Shown here: positions 25,201 through 37,589 of the stretch, piece by piece
Layout of the letters: each line of letters begins with the position of its first letter
How positions within the stretch are numbered: position 1 is the stretch's first letter
Source of the DNA: Casuarius casuarius
Lineage: Eukaryota; Chordata; Aves; Casuariiformes; Casuariidae
Assembly: GCA_003342895.1 (NCBI GenBank)
Contig: PTFA01000050.1
Location: 4,879,723-4,943,722 of the forward strand
Length of the DNA: 64,000 nucleotides
Direction: 5' to 3'
Program-made: the position numbers and the translations under genes
Notes under the pieces: generated by a model
What the model saw: the letters and a program-made list of their open reading frames with translations, nothing else
The model's database searches: none
What the model was told of the DNA's origin: nothing

Positions 25201-26459
25201 TCACTTTCATTCACCTTTATCCTTTTTTTTGTGCCTGCATAGTGGTGACCTTTCTGTTTTCGTCAAGGATGATGGCTGATTTCTTTTCCAGCGTCGCGCA
25301 GGGGAGTGTCCCGTCCACAGGAGTCAATAAATTGCCTCCAAACTGCTCCCAGCCTTTTTCTCCCCGGGAATTACGGGCAAGACTCGAGACAAGACCACAG
25401 CTCTCCTGCCTGTGCTTGTCTGCTGGGGGCCAGCAGGAGCGCTGATGGCTAAGCAAAATGAAGACGCAGGTGCAAAAACTTTTTTGTTGGGAAGTTTTAA
25501 GTGCGACATTGGTTGTGAGATGTAAGAATTGTTTCTGGATGACCAGTGGGGAAATATAACGGGATAAGTCTGTGAAAAAGAAATTCAGTATGTTGGGTGC
25601 CTGATATATCCACTGAAAATGATATAAAACATTCTTAAATGGGTTATTCTGTAAACTTAGGCAGCTCCCTCTGCTTTAAGTTGCATCATAACTAACCCAG
25701 TCACCTGAAGTCTTTGTTAAAACTTCTTCATAACACATTTCTTTGAATGATAGAAAGAAATCTGTGCCAGACTGAGGAGAAATGGCGCTTCACTGAGAGA
25801 GCAATGAAACATTCCCAAATATGTCTCCTAAACATACTCCTCCTCAACCGGAGTGCAAGACTTGGTTGATGGTGGTAGTTTTAGTAATAGTAGCTCTAAG
25901 GCACCTTCTGCATCTCTCTGTTGCCTTGGTAAAATACAGATTAATGATATCTGAGGCTTTTCAGGTTTTATACGTTTCAGAAATGTATTTGATTTTTATT
26001 AAATCCATTGTTCATTCATCTGGATATGTCTTTTCCCTCCATCTGTCTACAAGCTGGCTATAACTTGTAAATCATCCACACAAACTATGTTGAATTTATT
26101 TTGACTAACGAGTACACATCGTATGTCCTGTTTTTGAACGAACATCTGCAATTCTCGATTTAATTTTAGTTTTGTTCTGCCTCTTGTAGCTTTTTCTTAT
26201 TTAATCTCATTTTTATGTCTGCGTCCTGAGAAGTCAAATCCTGACGATGCTCTCATGGCACCTTAACACCTTGCGAGAGCTGTAAGAAGCAGCAGCGTGT
26301 GCCACCAGCATCCCTTGTGGTGCAGATAACGCTGTTCTGCTTCGATGTCTTACTGTAACGCGTTTTTATGGTCCGTGCAATTCCTGTAAGTGTTTAAAAA
26401 ATAGCAATCAAATATTAATGACAAAATCCTGACATTACTTTAAATAGATAAATCAATGG
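22245..26459. other. Non-coding segment, no gene
   Basis: AT-rich sequence with no supportable gene or repeat. Small CpG-containing stretches occur near 23090-23210 and 23740-23960, where most of the open frames of this interval cluster by composition. An 11-base poly-T run lies at 22262-22272. The interval 24680-25020 has an even, motif-rich AT texture but no identifiable element. Confidence 0.6.
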
Positions 26460-26830
26460 GAGTGGGGCTGAGGCTCTCTGGAAGGGTTTCAGCACGGCAG
26501 AGGTGCTCCGCTCTTGCCGTGAGCGAGGTCCCCGAGCGACGGCTGCTGGCGGGAGGCGAGGGGGGGCACCTGGCCCCAGCCCGAGCTGGGGTAGCCGCGA
26601 GCGGGCGAGAAAATAAATACGCGGCCTATGGTCTGAGTTGCCCTACGGGGGCATTCCTAGTGGGTACCCGTAAAAACCGGCTTTAATGGTAATTTGGTGA
26701 TTTTAAATTCAATTCTGAAGTCATTGCTTGATGCTGCTGCTCAGCAGGGCTCGCAGCGCTGTTACCTGCGCGCCAGCAGTGCTGTCAGCCGCGCGTTCGG
26801 GCTGCGCGGGGAGACGACTGCGGCTGGGCT
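26460..26830. other. Pair of CpG-rich GC patches
   Basis: Two lobes (about 26470-26640 and 26735-26840) are GC-rich and CpG-rich, with an AT-rich dip between them. A run of seven G sits at about 26561. Frames are open on the plus strand (26456-26686 and 26694-26981), but the residues are Arg, Gly and Ala as the composition dictates. No start-site or coding feature can be argued. Confidence 0.45.
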
Positions 26831-27394
26831 CCTCCTCGTACTGGGAATAAAGCTTGAGGAAAAATCATTTCTCATTTTCAGAGCCGGTGCTTCTTGGTGT
26901 GGGGAGGGTGTGAGTGATTATCCGTTCTGGAAAGACGCCAGCAGGCGATGCAGCTGGCCGTGCAAAGGGTCTGCGTGGTGACAACCGGTGTGCACAGAGG
27001 GACCTGCGTTCGGAGATGGGTTTTTTCTCCGTCTGTGCTTGTATCGCCTTGGGTTATTCTTCTCTTCAGTGCTGGTGGAAGAACTTGCTAAAAAAAACTT
27101 CCTGATGAGGTGGATTTCTTCATTAGAAAATGCCATTTCTCTTGATGCCAAAATGATCTAAAAAAAGTCATGACTTAGAACTGTTTTTTAAAAAGTTTTG
27201 AGGAATTTTGACAAGCTCCATGTTTGGTTTGTAATTTTAAAATATTATTACACATTATATGACATCATTTATAATATGAAGGGAGGGGGAAGCAACACTA
27301 GAATGAAGTATTTAGGGTGTTGTTATTTTATAAAGAAGGCACTTTTTGTTTAGAGATTTTAATTTTGCAGGATTTGTCCCCAAACCAGTTTGTT

Positions 27395-27700
27395 TCAAAA
27401 TGTTCTGCGCGACTGCGGCTCCAGGCTGCGACCTGTCCGGGCCGGGGGCTTCGCTCGCCCAGCCTTCGCCGAGCAGCCTGGGGGTCNCGGATGGAAGGGG
27501 CCCGAGAAGTATAAAACGTACCGACGCTATTACTGCGGGGAGAGCGTACTGCACGCGCTTTTCCGCCCTTCTGGCTCTGCGTCAGTACGGGGAGCCCGGA
27601 GTCGATCCTCAGCGCTTGCGGTGGAGCGTCGGCTGCTCTCGGAGCCAGCAGGTCTCCCTGCTGCTCTGCTTGAGCTGCCTTGACTAAAAGTCGGCAGCGA
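27395..27700. other. Candidate CpG island with TATA-like motif and one unknown base
   Basis: Roughly 31 CpG fall in about 300 bp by hand count, sharply bounded on both sides by AT-rich DNA. A TATAAAA motif sits inside it at 27510-27516, with GC-rich sequence about 15-90 bp upstream, so a core promoter firing rightward is possible. Base 27487 is N, the only undetermined base in the window. This suggests the patch was hard to sequence, as GC-rich avian DNA often is. Five overlapping open frames on both strands argue against any one being coding. Confidence 0.5.
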
Positions 27701-27967
27701 AGGAAAGCAGGAGGCGTTCTGAATTTCTCTTGTAGTCCTTCTGAGTTTGACCCTGCTTAGGAGATCAGATCTCAAAAAAGCATTTGCAGAGCTTGTGAAT
27801 TTGTTGAATGAGTATTCACACAAATCAGGTATTACGTGTAATTAGGGAAAGGCTTGTTTTCTTTTCCTTGTCATTTAATTAGGATAAATATATGTATTTC
27901 TACACAGCTGGTTGTGAGAGAGCATGGGGGTTCACTTGAAGATAACTGGAAACAGAGTTTTCCTTTT

Positions 27968-27986
27968 AAAAAAAAAAAAAAAAAAA
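27968..27986 (+). repeat. Poly-A run, 19 bases
   Basis: Nineteen consecutive A on the plus strand. I looked upstream for a processed retrocopy or LINE tail and saw none: no polyadenylation-type signal, no recognisable body. It is most simply a homopolymer tract. Confidence 0.8.
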
Positions 27987-30900
27987 GATGTGTGGTGCAC
28001 TAGTAGTGTAATGCTTAAGTAATCAGGAGATCGGGGAAGCATGACTAAACTGCTGTAATAGCTCATCTACTGCAGAATAAAAGCGGGATGAATGGCTGGT
28101 AAGCCCTAATGGTAGTCCCTTTGCTAGATCCCCCTTTTCCCTTGCAAATCACGAATACGCGCAAGTCTGCGTGTTCAGCGTCCCTGCTGTGTGCTGCCCT
28201 GCTCAGCGCTTGTTTGCTTTTGCAGCACTGTTGGTACTAAAAGGCCTTACTGAAGATAGGCAATGGATGAGTTTACTTTTTCATTCATGTGCTACTCAGA
28301 TAACTTTGCAAATGAAGTGCTGATGCAGTGGAGTGGCTGCTCCAGCCACTGCAGCTCCCGTTGTATTCCTGCACGTTTTCACTGTCTTCCCGCGCGCATC
28401 TCCGCGTTACTCCGAGGCTGTGTCAGTCAGTGCCCAGCGGACCTTTTGGCTTGTTGGGTTTTTTTAACGTTTCAAACAACTTCTCTGGACTATAATTTGC
28501 CAAATCCAGTGGTTTTAGCTTCAGTTCAGATAGTTTTTGTGTTGTTCTTATTTGTAAAGTTACACATTTGGGTAACTTGTACTGCAGTGGATGAATACAC
28601 GCCCTTTGGGAAGGGAAGCGTGGGTCAGAGGGTTTAACCATAAGGCATCAGCTCCTGGCACGCAGCAGCAGTCTCTGCTGAACTCTGCCTTTTATTTCCT
28701 GCGTTCAGCGTCACGGTCCCGCCAAGGCTCGTCTCGGAGGCGCAGACCGGCGTGGTTTCAGCTGCTGCACGTGTAACTCCTGGTGAACTCGGTGGCCTTT
28801 TCCCAAATGACGTTGACTGGGCCCCTGAGGTTGGAACTTGGTTGCCTTTACGGCACCCTTTTGGCAATTTAAAAAGGTAGGCAGTAACGCAGGGCTGGTG
28901 AACGTCTGTAGAAGGTGGGTCAGGTCAGGACACCTCCAAATAAAATCTAAACCTTTGTGAGAACAGTGTGCAAAGTCTATAATCCAGGCAAACTGCCGTC
29001 CCCCTACATATGAAACACAGCTAAAACCACAGAAACACCTGCAGTTTCTTTTTGTTTGTTGTGCCACAGCTGTGTCGTTGGTCTATAAGGGCTATTTGCA
29101 GGCACCAAAACATTGCAGGCAGCTGACCCGTCAAATTCAAACAGCCCTGGTGTGCCTAAGCAGAACACACTGCACTGGCGTCTAGTGATAGAGTATAATT
29201 AACTCCTGCCGAATCTAAAGCAACCCAGAGAAGGCAGGTCTAAGAGACAACACCTAGGAGAACAATATCCAATTTCAATTAATTAAAAGTATGTTAAAAG
29301 ACTCACCTGTACATTGCTCTGCATTGATTATAAAGACAGTTTATTCAGCTAACTTTAACCAAAGTCCTAGCATTTTAAATAGCTTAAATTGGATTACATG
29401 AGCTTACATGTTCAAGAAGATATGTAATGAAGAAGGAACCAAATCTCGATCCCAGGAGTTTTAGGTTAGTCCCTTGATCAGCCTACAGGTATCTCCTGAG
29501 GCTCTGCACCTGTTCTTGCAGCTCAGGGCAAGAACGGCTGCAGACCTATTCCACCCGCTGTGGTCTAGCGTTGATCGCAGAGACCCACCTGAGCTGTTAC
29601 GTTAGCTCCTTCCCACTGAGTATCTTTTCTGGCGCGTAGATGTTTTGCTCCCTTATCTTTATTAAGGACACACGCATGGGCACACACAAACACGCACGCT
29701 CTCTTTCTCCCTGTATTCCTTTAGCTGCATGCTTTGCTGATGCTGCTTCTGCGCAGGGCTCATCCAGCGCTGGAGGTGAGCCGCTGACGCAGCCACGAGC
29801 AGCTCTTGTGGCCCAGCACCGCATTCGGGAACCAACGCGCGGATGGAGGAAGCCAGCTTTAGCGTGCAAAGGTTTTGATTGTGAGAGCTGGAATTGGATC
29901 TGGTAAACTTTGTCTGCTGACGACACTTGGCTGGAAGATGGATTAATTAGGAAGGTTTATCCATTCACTAGTTCTTCAGAGACTCTGGGTATGGATAAGT
30001 TACGTAGCTTTTGGTGTGTTCAGAAGTTACCTTAAAGTGCTGACATTGCAGATCTCACTTGGCTGTTTTATAATGACTTTAGTTTTCATTACTGGAATTA
30101 TGAAAAGGTGCTAAAGCACATTTCTGTCAGATCTTGAGTTGTATGCGACTTAAGGGGAAAGAGGATATCTCCAGATTCAGATAAAGCCACCGTCTTATTA
30201 GATTTGTCTAGGAATGGCTTATCTGAGGTTCCTAACTGCTAGCTGCAGGCAATGGAAGAAAAATTATGCTGCTCTTGAAGGTATCTGTGAGCTAACTACC
30301 TCTTGTAATTTGTCAGGCATACCATATCTATATTGATCTGATACTATATTCTGGAAAGAATACTTTTTGGAAAGAATAAGCAAGAATTATAATGTTTGAC
30401 AAATGTTCCCTTTATTTCTGTAGTTGCTATTGTAATTAATATTGAAGAAATCATGGCAAATAAAAAAAAGCCCTATCTGCGAAGCCCTGTATTTGATCAT
30501 AAATTCCTGCCTCAGATGGGAATAGGAAAAAAAGAATTGTTTCAGATAAAAAGGAGGTGGACAAAAAGCAGGGGGTATAAAGAATCAAAAGGCCTTGGCT
30601 TCTCCCTGCACTCTTCCCCCTTCCCTGGAGAGCTGCCCGGATGCTTCTCAGGACTTCGCTGTTCTTAGTGCTGTTCCCCAGGTGCTGAGCAGTCCGTGCT
30701 GTTGTATGCCATCTGCAGGATCTCGCTGCATTTGCCCCTGTTGTAGTTTTTAATTAACTTTCATTAACTAACTTATTTAAATACTAGCCCAAAGCCAAGT
30801 AAGCACAAGCTGCTTTTATGGACCTATCAAATATACGTGATGTACGTATGGGTCATGGTATGGTACAACAGTAAGACCCTTCTAGTCTTCTGTTCCACAT

Positions 30901-33437
30901 TTTCTTGCTCTCTTTGGCTGTAGATTACAATAATTCATATATTGCTCGTGTAGGTGGTTTTCCCTTTACTTTTTTTCCTGGATAGTATGTAATTTACACC
31001 AAAGGAGAGACTTCATTAACCACCTACCTTCTCCAGCAAAATGGAGCCTTTCATGCTATGACTGGCTTCAGCTTTGCCACAGGTAATTATTGCTGAGGAC
31101 CATTTGGTCCCTACTGGGGGTATCCAGCACTGTGAGAGAACCACTCGTACCTCAGAAAAGTACTGAAATCTCAAAAATTGTTCCTCCTCTTTCTCTTACT
31201 GTTAGCTGGCTGAAACAAACAGAGGTTGTGTCACTGATTATAATTTGAACTTTGGAAGATGCAATATGTGCAGTCAAAAAATTCTGCCACAGGTTTATAG
31301 AAAAGTGAGTTTAGCTGAGCATGCGTTCCAGGCAGGGGGAAAAACAGAACCGTAACGTATCTGAAAGTGCTGTGAAGCATTAATTGCTCGTGTTTGTTAT
31401 GGTACCTATTCCTAGTGTCCATGAATATGGCATCCAGTAAGCCTAGTTCTCTATATTTCACTCCTATGATCTTATCAAACTTGGTATATTTCCTAGGACC
31501 TAGCATAGAATAGCTGCCATACGGCTTTAGGTCTACAGCACTTAAAAATAATATATGTGTGTGTGTGCATCTATGTATGTATAGAAAGGATATACAAATA
31601 TGGGTTTAGATATTGCAAACATGCGTGTGAGAAATTCCATGCATCCTCAATATGTTTACTGGGATTAATTTTATGCAGCCCTAGGGCTCCATACCCGACT
31701 GCATAGTGTTTATGCCCATAAAGCTCATTACTCCTGCCAGTCATCTCATTTTCTTAATTGATGCTAAACCATTCCAGGTTAGCTATTCAAAAAAAGAAGA
31801 ATTTATTCTTGTTTTTTACCTTTCTAGAAATGGCTTTTTCCTTTATATTTAGAGGAAAAACAGAACTTGCCTCATAAAGCTGCACGCACATTATATAATC
31901 TCGGCCTGATAGTTTTTCCAGTGGGTTAGAGTTGGAAACAATAGGTGTTGCAGTAAAGAATGATCCCCCGCTTCATTCAGTTTGAGGTGGCATTCAGCTC
32001 CATAAAAGCTAAGGCATTGGTCACACCCCGTTGTTTAATAGCAAAGTGTCTTGCAAATCATTGCTATTCTGCCTCCGAACTCCAGTGCTTCGCTGTATTG
32101 CAGTATTTCCCTCTGCAGCATCTTTTCTGCCGTAGCCAATGGCAAACGGCAGGTAATGGTAGGGGTAGTGCTGAATTGTAATCACTTTTGTGGTCAGTGA
32201 CGATTTGCTGGCGTTGCCAAATAGTCTCGGCGGGTTAGACTGCACAATGGGGGCATCACAGAGATGAAAGGCGGAGGGAAAACTCGAAATCATTTTTTGC
32301 CTTTTGCCTGCTGGCTTAGAATTTTGCTGCCTCTTCTTGTGAATGAGTTTGGCTAGGCTGGACATCAGCCTTCTCCTATTCAGGTCACATTCATCTTTCT
32401 TGTAAAAAAGACCACTGGGATATGTTGAAAAATTTATCTGGTTTAGCTAGGATTAACCTGAATAAACCATTTTTCTCATTTTGATTTACCACAGAGATTT
32501 TGTCTGTTATTACATGTACATTATGATATGCTCCTGTACAGCCTTGTGTTTAATTCATTAGCATAGTTTGAGTATAAGTGCTGGCTGTACCCTAGAGTAT
32601 CTCTGCAGCACTGAAGACTTGGTAGATGTGATGTTCAGAAGTCTTCACACGTACCCTGAGTTGTGCCTTACACCACAAATACAGAACTTGGGTCTCCTCC
32701 TCAGAAATAGAAACAATCCTTCTCTTGGCAACTGTGTTGTGATTTATTATCAATTATGGAAGCAAGTAATGGTTTCCAGTTAAACTTAGCTCATTTTAAA
32801 CAACAAACAAAATTACGCTGAAAAGTGTTTCACCCCAAAGACTGCCTCTGTCAGTAGAAAAAGGCCAAAGGTCTTTCTATACTGAGAAATTCTCATCTGA
32901 TTTATGCCTGGGCAAATGTACGTGAAACTTGGAGAGTGAGATGATTTAAATCTATCACTTCAGTGCACAACTCTCTGAAAATTTTGATTTCTTCCCTTCC
33001 TTTTGACTTTGAGCAAATTAAAATGAAATTGTGAAACTGCTCCTGAATTTTAACTTTCTTCATCCAGCCATGTCACGTACAGTTCATGCATCAGAGCAGC
33101 CGCGATTCCCGGTTGTTGTATTGTAATACAAAGCACAAAGAACTTCAGTGGCAATGAATTGTTTGCAGGTGGTTTTGCTAGTTTAATCAACTAAAGAAAA
33201 ATCTAAGATTACGATGCCGTGGTAAGGAGTGGGAGAGTGAGAAGCAGCATTAAAGCCAGCAGGAAAATGCCTGGCACTGTCATCGTCTCTCCTCCCGGCT
33301 TGCCAGCTTCAGGGGCAAAGACTTTCCCATCATGGGTAAGGTCCGTGAGCCCACTCTGTCCTCTGCATCAGCAGCTGAAACTGGAATCAGTGCCCGAGTT
33401 GCACGCTTTGGTCTGTGACGTGTGCGTTTTTATTATC
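27987..33437. other. Non-coding segment, no gene
   Basis: No gene is supported. CpG-bearing GC stretches occur near 28340-28440, 28680-28760 and 29740-29850 but are short and mild. A TG-rich microsatellite is at 31555-31568. A direct repeat of about 12 bp around GGAAAGAATA lies at 30350-30380. Nothing in this interval resembles a known exon or transposon. Confidence 0.6.
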
Positions 33438-33480
33438 CAAACACTTGACAATGTTTTAGCAAACACTTGACAATGTTTTT
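33438..33480 (+). repeat. Tandem duplication, 22-bp unit x2
   Basis: The unit beginning CAAACACTTGACAATGTTTT occurs twice in immediate succession (33438-33459 and 33460-33480), with almost no divergence over the overlapped length. That implies a fairly recent replication-slippage duplication. No function is suggested. Confidence 0.85.
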
Positions 33481-33839
33481 CGGCATTACTCTCAGCAGTC
33501 ATGCTAGTCAGCCTGAACTGTTTCCAGGGTAACATACGTATTTTTAAACTAGGTCAGTAAAATTAGAGAACTGCTGTTTTAAAGAATAAAAAATAAAATT
33601 TAATGGTGAAAGAAATATGACATTTTGAAAATGTGAAAATAAACATCCTGCAGGCACCAGATATGTTGTCAAGAGCAGTTTAGGAAAGCAGCTTTGTCAC
33701 TGAAAAAGTAAAGCCTAATAATTTTTAATAGGCCTGTAAATCACTCTTATGATATGCAGCTACTGTAAATGCTTCTTCTGTATTTTTTCAAGTATTTATG
33801 CTGTGCTGTTAAGTGTTATTAAAGAGGCAAGATTGCCAC

Positions 33840-34390
33840 TGATAACTCTTTCCCTCTGAGGGAGCTGCCAGCTTGCCGGGGCTGGCTGCCGGGAGCGGAG
33901 TGCAGACAGGGCAGGGGAGGACAAATAAACAGCCAAAGGCAAGTAGCCTCTGGAGATTTTTATGAAACCTATAGGTAGTCCCCCAGGCACGCGTGCTAGT
34001 TGATGCCTCCACGGGCAGAGCTGGGAGCACGCGGGCAGCAGGGGTGGATGCTGCTGGCACCCGCTTGCCGGAGGGGTTCTGGAGGCAGCGGGGCTGCGAG
34101 CAGGTCTGGCCGGACCTGCCAACGGGCCCAGCAGAGCTAAGCAGACAAGAACTAGTTGTAGATGGAAAAGCCCAATTTCTCCAGCTGCCAGGTGGCCTGC
34201 AAGTAGAAGATAAAGGTTTCTGGAGAAAGGGAGTGGTTCTGCCAGGACCCCTCCGAAAGGAGAGGCGTGTTGGCGATGGAGAGCTGCCCTCAGTCCCAGC
34301 AAGGCTGACGTTCTTCCCGTGCAAGAGTGGAGGAAAAGGGGAGGTCCGTGGTGTTACGGTTAACTGGCCTCACGCGAGTTCAGAGGCAGG
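33840..34390. other. GC-rich patch with chance ORFs on both strands
   Basis: GC-rich and moderately CpG-rich, strongest at about 33990-34150. Three long frames overlap here: 33796-34302 minus (168 codons), 33809-34324 minus (171 codons) and 33993-34520 plus (175 codons). They cannot all be real. Their products are dominated by Leu, Pro, Ala, Gly and Arg, with no domain, and the minus-strand frames end in AT-rich sequence. I read them as compositional. If one were an exon of a lineage-specific gene, the 175-codon plus-strand frame would be the first to test. Confidence 0.4.
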
Positions 34391-35980
34391 GCAGTCACGT
34401 GTAAAGATGCAAATCAAGACAGTGCCTGGATGTAATGGATTGGTATGCCCAGCCTTGGTTCTATTACTTGTGCTGATAAAGATGTATCTGCTAAATGAGA
34501 AAAATATATCTGGGAATTAATACAAGAGAATCAGAAGAGGGCCCAAAATTAGACAAAAATTATTAGAGATGGGGCAATGCTAGTCTCTGCATTTTGTGAT
34601 GGAAAAGACTTTAGGGGTTCAAAGTTACATTTTAAATGTAAGCTTATGAAAAATAATTTGCCCAAGATGCCATGTTGCTTTGTATACAGCATACATAAAG
34701 GAGTTTCTTCAACTACTGCTGAAATACAGCTGTCCCTTTTGTGAAGCACAAAAGCAAAGTAGGAAATTGGCGCATGAGTATAATGTGGTTAGAGATGGGT
34801 TTTGAAAGATAGACGTTTGGGATTGCATACTGGTGTACTATCTCGGGAAAAGGGCTTGATGGAAGTGCAGGGACTTGGCACTGTTTTGTACAGGTGAGTT
34901 TCGGTGCAGATCCTCTGTGTCGGGCCGGATTTTATTCTCGTGTTCGGGGCCTGGTGATGCCAGGATCTATTTGTACCACAGCTGTTATTTTAATGCTCAT
35001 CAGAAAGAGGTTCTGGGCTGGAGACTAGGCGTACGTATCATTGTCTGAATATCTGTAAGCAATCTCATGATTTACATTAAGATGAAGTTGCAGACTAGCG
35101 CTGCAGCGTACTGCGTGCGTTGCTTTCTGGTGGCGTGGCTGCCAAACCCGGTACTCAGAGCTACTGGACAAGACCCGGCTGTGAAAGGTGAAGATTTGTT
35201 CTGTTTTCTCCAAATGTGGTTTAAGCTTTGCTTGCCAGCTGCATGTTGTAGGGAGAACTGTGAAGTGATGGTGGTGAGTAAGAACTCTGGAGAAAAATAG
35301 CATCAACTATACAAAAATTACTTACTATGCTTTCCAATCAACGCATAATACTGGTGGTCTTGGAAGAAGCACAAGCAATGCAGGGCAGGTCCCAGGTGCC
35401 TGAAATGTTAATAAATCATAGGTGAAGCCTGGATATAATAATAATAGTAATAAATTGTTTACACAAGGCAGAGTTTTTTCTTGGTGAAATATATAGTGAC
35501 AGATCCCACTTTTTTATACTTGTATTACTTTCTGAAGAAATTAGTTCAATCTAATGCTTACCACATCCTGATATGTTAAAGTAATTTGAAACAAACAATA
35601 TAAATTCTTTGGTTTTTGCAGGCAGAACTGAAACTCTGGCCCTACTCTAAGGCTGTGACACTTTTTCACAAGAGAGCTTCATATTTTCTAAATGTCTGCA
35701 CTGCTGACAATTTACAATTAAATGCTGCAGCTTGAACTGCAGTTTTTAAAGACTCATCTTACATGGGCTTTAAAATTAATACCCATAATTTCAAAACGGG
35801 TATAACTAAATGCAGCTTAGCAAAAAAGAGAACCAAGTTCTAAATATGAAAAAAAAATCACTTCCATTCTCCTTAAAGCATATGCACTCTACCACATTTT
35901 TGTTATTCGACTCTATTTAACCCGCTGCCAAGATTATTACTCTCTTATTTAGAGTTTGAATTTTGTATTATGCTCACAGT
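34391..35980. other. Non-coding segment, with weak candidate conserved block
   Basis: No gene. A short ATA-type microsatellite sits at 35434-35453. From about 35560 to 35800 the DNA is AT-rich with TTAAAGTAATTT- and ATTAAAT-type words and CTGCAG symmetry near 35725-35745. That is compatible with a conserved non-coding element but not evidence for one. Confidence 0.4.
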
Positions 35981-36915
35981 CGTTCTGCGCTGCAGTTTTC
36001 CTCGGCCTTCAGCGTGTGGTAAAAGCATCGCATCCGTCTGCTGAGCAGCGGCGGCATCGGCACCTGCTCGGGCGAGAGGCCCGCTGCCCTCGCGGAGACA
36101 CCCGAGCGGCCCGACGCAGCGGGGCGGCCAGCCCGGCACACGAGCGGCCGCTGAATCCAGCGGGAAGTCATGCCCTCGTTCCCTTGCCTTTCCCACACGG
36201 CAGTTTTCTGCCTTTTCAGCTCAGCAGACGCCGAGGCCGCCTGCAGGCGCAGGCAGGGGGAGCTTGAGGACCGCGGCGGGGCTGCGCTCACGGTCGGGGT
36301 GAGGCTGGTGCGATGCTGTTAGCGGCGAGGTGCGCACTCGTTACTAGACATGGGGTGACCCAGCTGCTCCTAGTTTCACTGCTTATCGGTCACTAAACCT
36401 ACATGGAGCGGGAGAGGACGAGAACCCGGCCCTCGAACCGCGACGGAGGTCAGTGGGCTCCCAGCGCTCACCCCCGCTGCCAGGCGTTGGTTGGGCCGGG
36501 AGGGCTGCTCGCCCTCGGGGATGTCACCGACGCGCTGCCTACCGTGTGCGCGTCTTGCCGAAGTCTGTGGTTGGAGACTCTCCTGTTTCGGCTCTTGTCC
36601 GATTTTCTCGTGGTTTGATGAAATACAGCTATGGACTGGGAATATCTGCTTTCTCCCTTGAAATGGTTGAAGGTCGCACGGTTTTGTAACATCCACTTGC
36701 TGAACGCTTGCCGCTCTCAGCCCAAGCAGGCACCCGTCACGTTTCGGACAAACGTGTTCGTAAAGTACGCGCAGAGCGTGAGGCCGTCGCTGGCTTTTAT
36801 CCGGTCGAGGTGTGTTGGTGGGAGGGAGCGCGGAGGAGCTGCAGGCGGCCGGGCAGGCGCAGGCGTGGGGTCCCAGGCAGGCAAAGCCTGCCCGAGTGAC
36901 CGTCGTGCTGCACTG
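35981..36915. promoter_or_regulatory. Strong CpG island, possible orphan promoter
   Basis: By hand count about 88 CpG fall in some 910 bp (36001-36910). About 39 of them are in the first 350 bp, where observed CpG roughly equals expectation. That density in vertebrate DNA normally means protection from germline methylation, as at promoters. An AT-richer dip at 36600-36700 splits it into two lobes. The longest open frame of the window overlaps it (36376-37074 minus, 232 codons), together with several in other frames. None has a recognisable domain, so coding is unlikely. No TATA box is clear, as is usual for island promoters. Direction is undecided. GC-biased gene conversion is the main alternative. 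Confidence 0.55.
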
Positions 36916-37589
36916 GGTGCTGGTGGGCTGGAGGGGCAGGGACAGGACATCTATCTCCTTGATGGATAAAGAGGATTTAATCATAGAAGTATTTGGCAGC
37001 ATCACAGTTCCTCTTCCAAGTGGAAGCAATCTCTGACTTTCTTTTCCTCTAGTGGCCCAGAAGGCGTAATGCAAGTCAAACCTGTTTCAGGCCCTGAGGC
37101 TAAGATCATGATTGCCAGACTTCTGTGTTTTAATAATTTATGCTGAAATTTAATTCCTAAAGTAGCGATGATGATAATTCAGATGGTGGCAGACTTAATT
37201 ACAATCACTGTAGAGAAGTTTTAGCCGTGTCATTCTTCCTCCTAGCCCAGCAGAGAGCTACGGTTTGCTGGGATGGAGTTAGAGCGAGCTAGTGCCAGCA
37301 CTGAGGGCTGGGCACCCTGCGCATCTCCCGGCATACGCAGATGCACAGAGCTGACCGAGAAAACAGCAAGCATTTCTATTACGTCGTAGCCTTGAATTTG
37401 CCAATTTTAAGGACAGCATGGGACAGCTAAATAAAGAGTAAAATTTCACCTTAAGGAACTGCCTGATCTACATCCTGGTGGTCTTAACTTCTAGACCAGT
37501 GCTGAACCCAGCTACGAAGGAGTATTCAGTGGAAAGGGAAGCTGGCAAGTGTGAAAGACTTGGAACGAACTGCAGTTGGCCTCTTATCC
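36916..37589. other. Non-coding flank with small conserved-looking block
   Basis: The AT-rich interval 37120-37240, next to the CpG island, carries TAATTT, TAATTC and TTAATTACAATCAC words in an even texture typical of enhancer-like conserved DNA. Its closeness to the island is the only contextual support. The rest is unremarkable. Confidence 0.3.

Noticed and set aside
25428..25446. CTCF-like motif GCCAGCAGGAGCGCTG
   Set aside because: Looks close to the CTCF core but lacks one G of the central run, so the following positions fall out of register. Not called.
27968..27986. Poly-A run as the tail of a processed pseudogene
   Set aside because: No upstream polyadenylation signal or recognisable reading frame, and no target-site duplication seen. 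The same holds for the A-runs at 41978, 54128 and 63659.
36376..37074. 232-codon minus-strand open frame
   Set aside because: Longest frame of the window but lies mostly within the CpG island, has no domain, and competes with overlapping frames on both strands. Length is explained by low stop frequency in GC-rich DNA.
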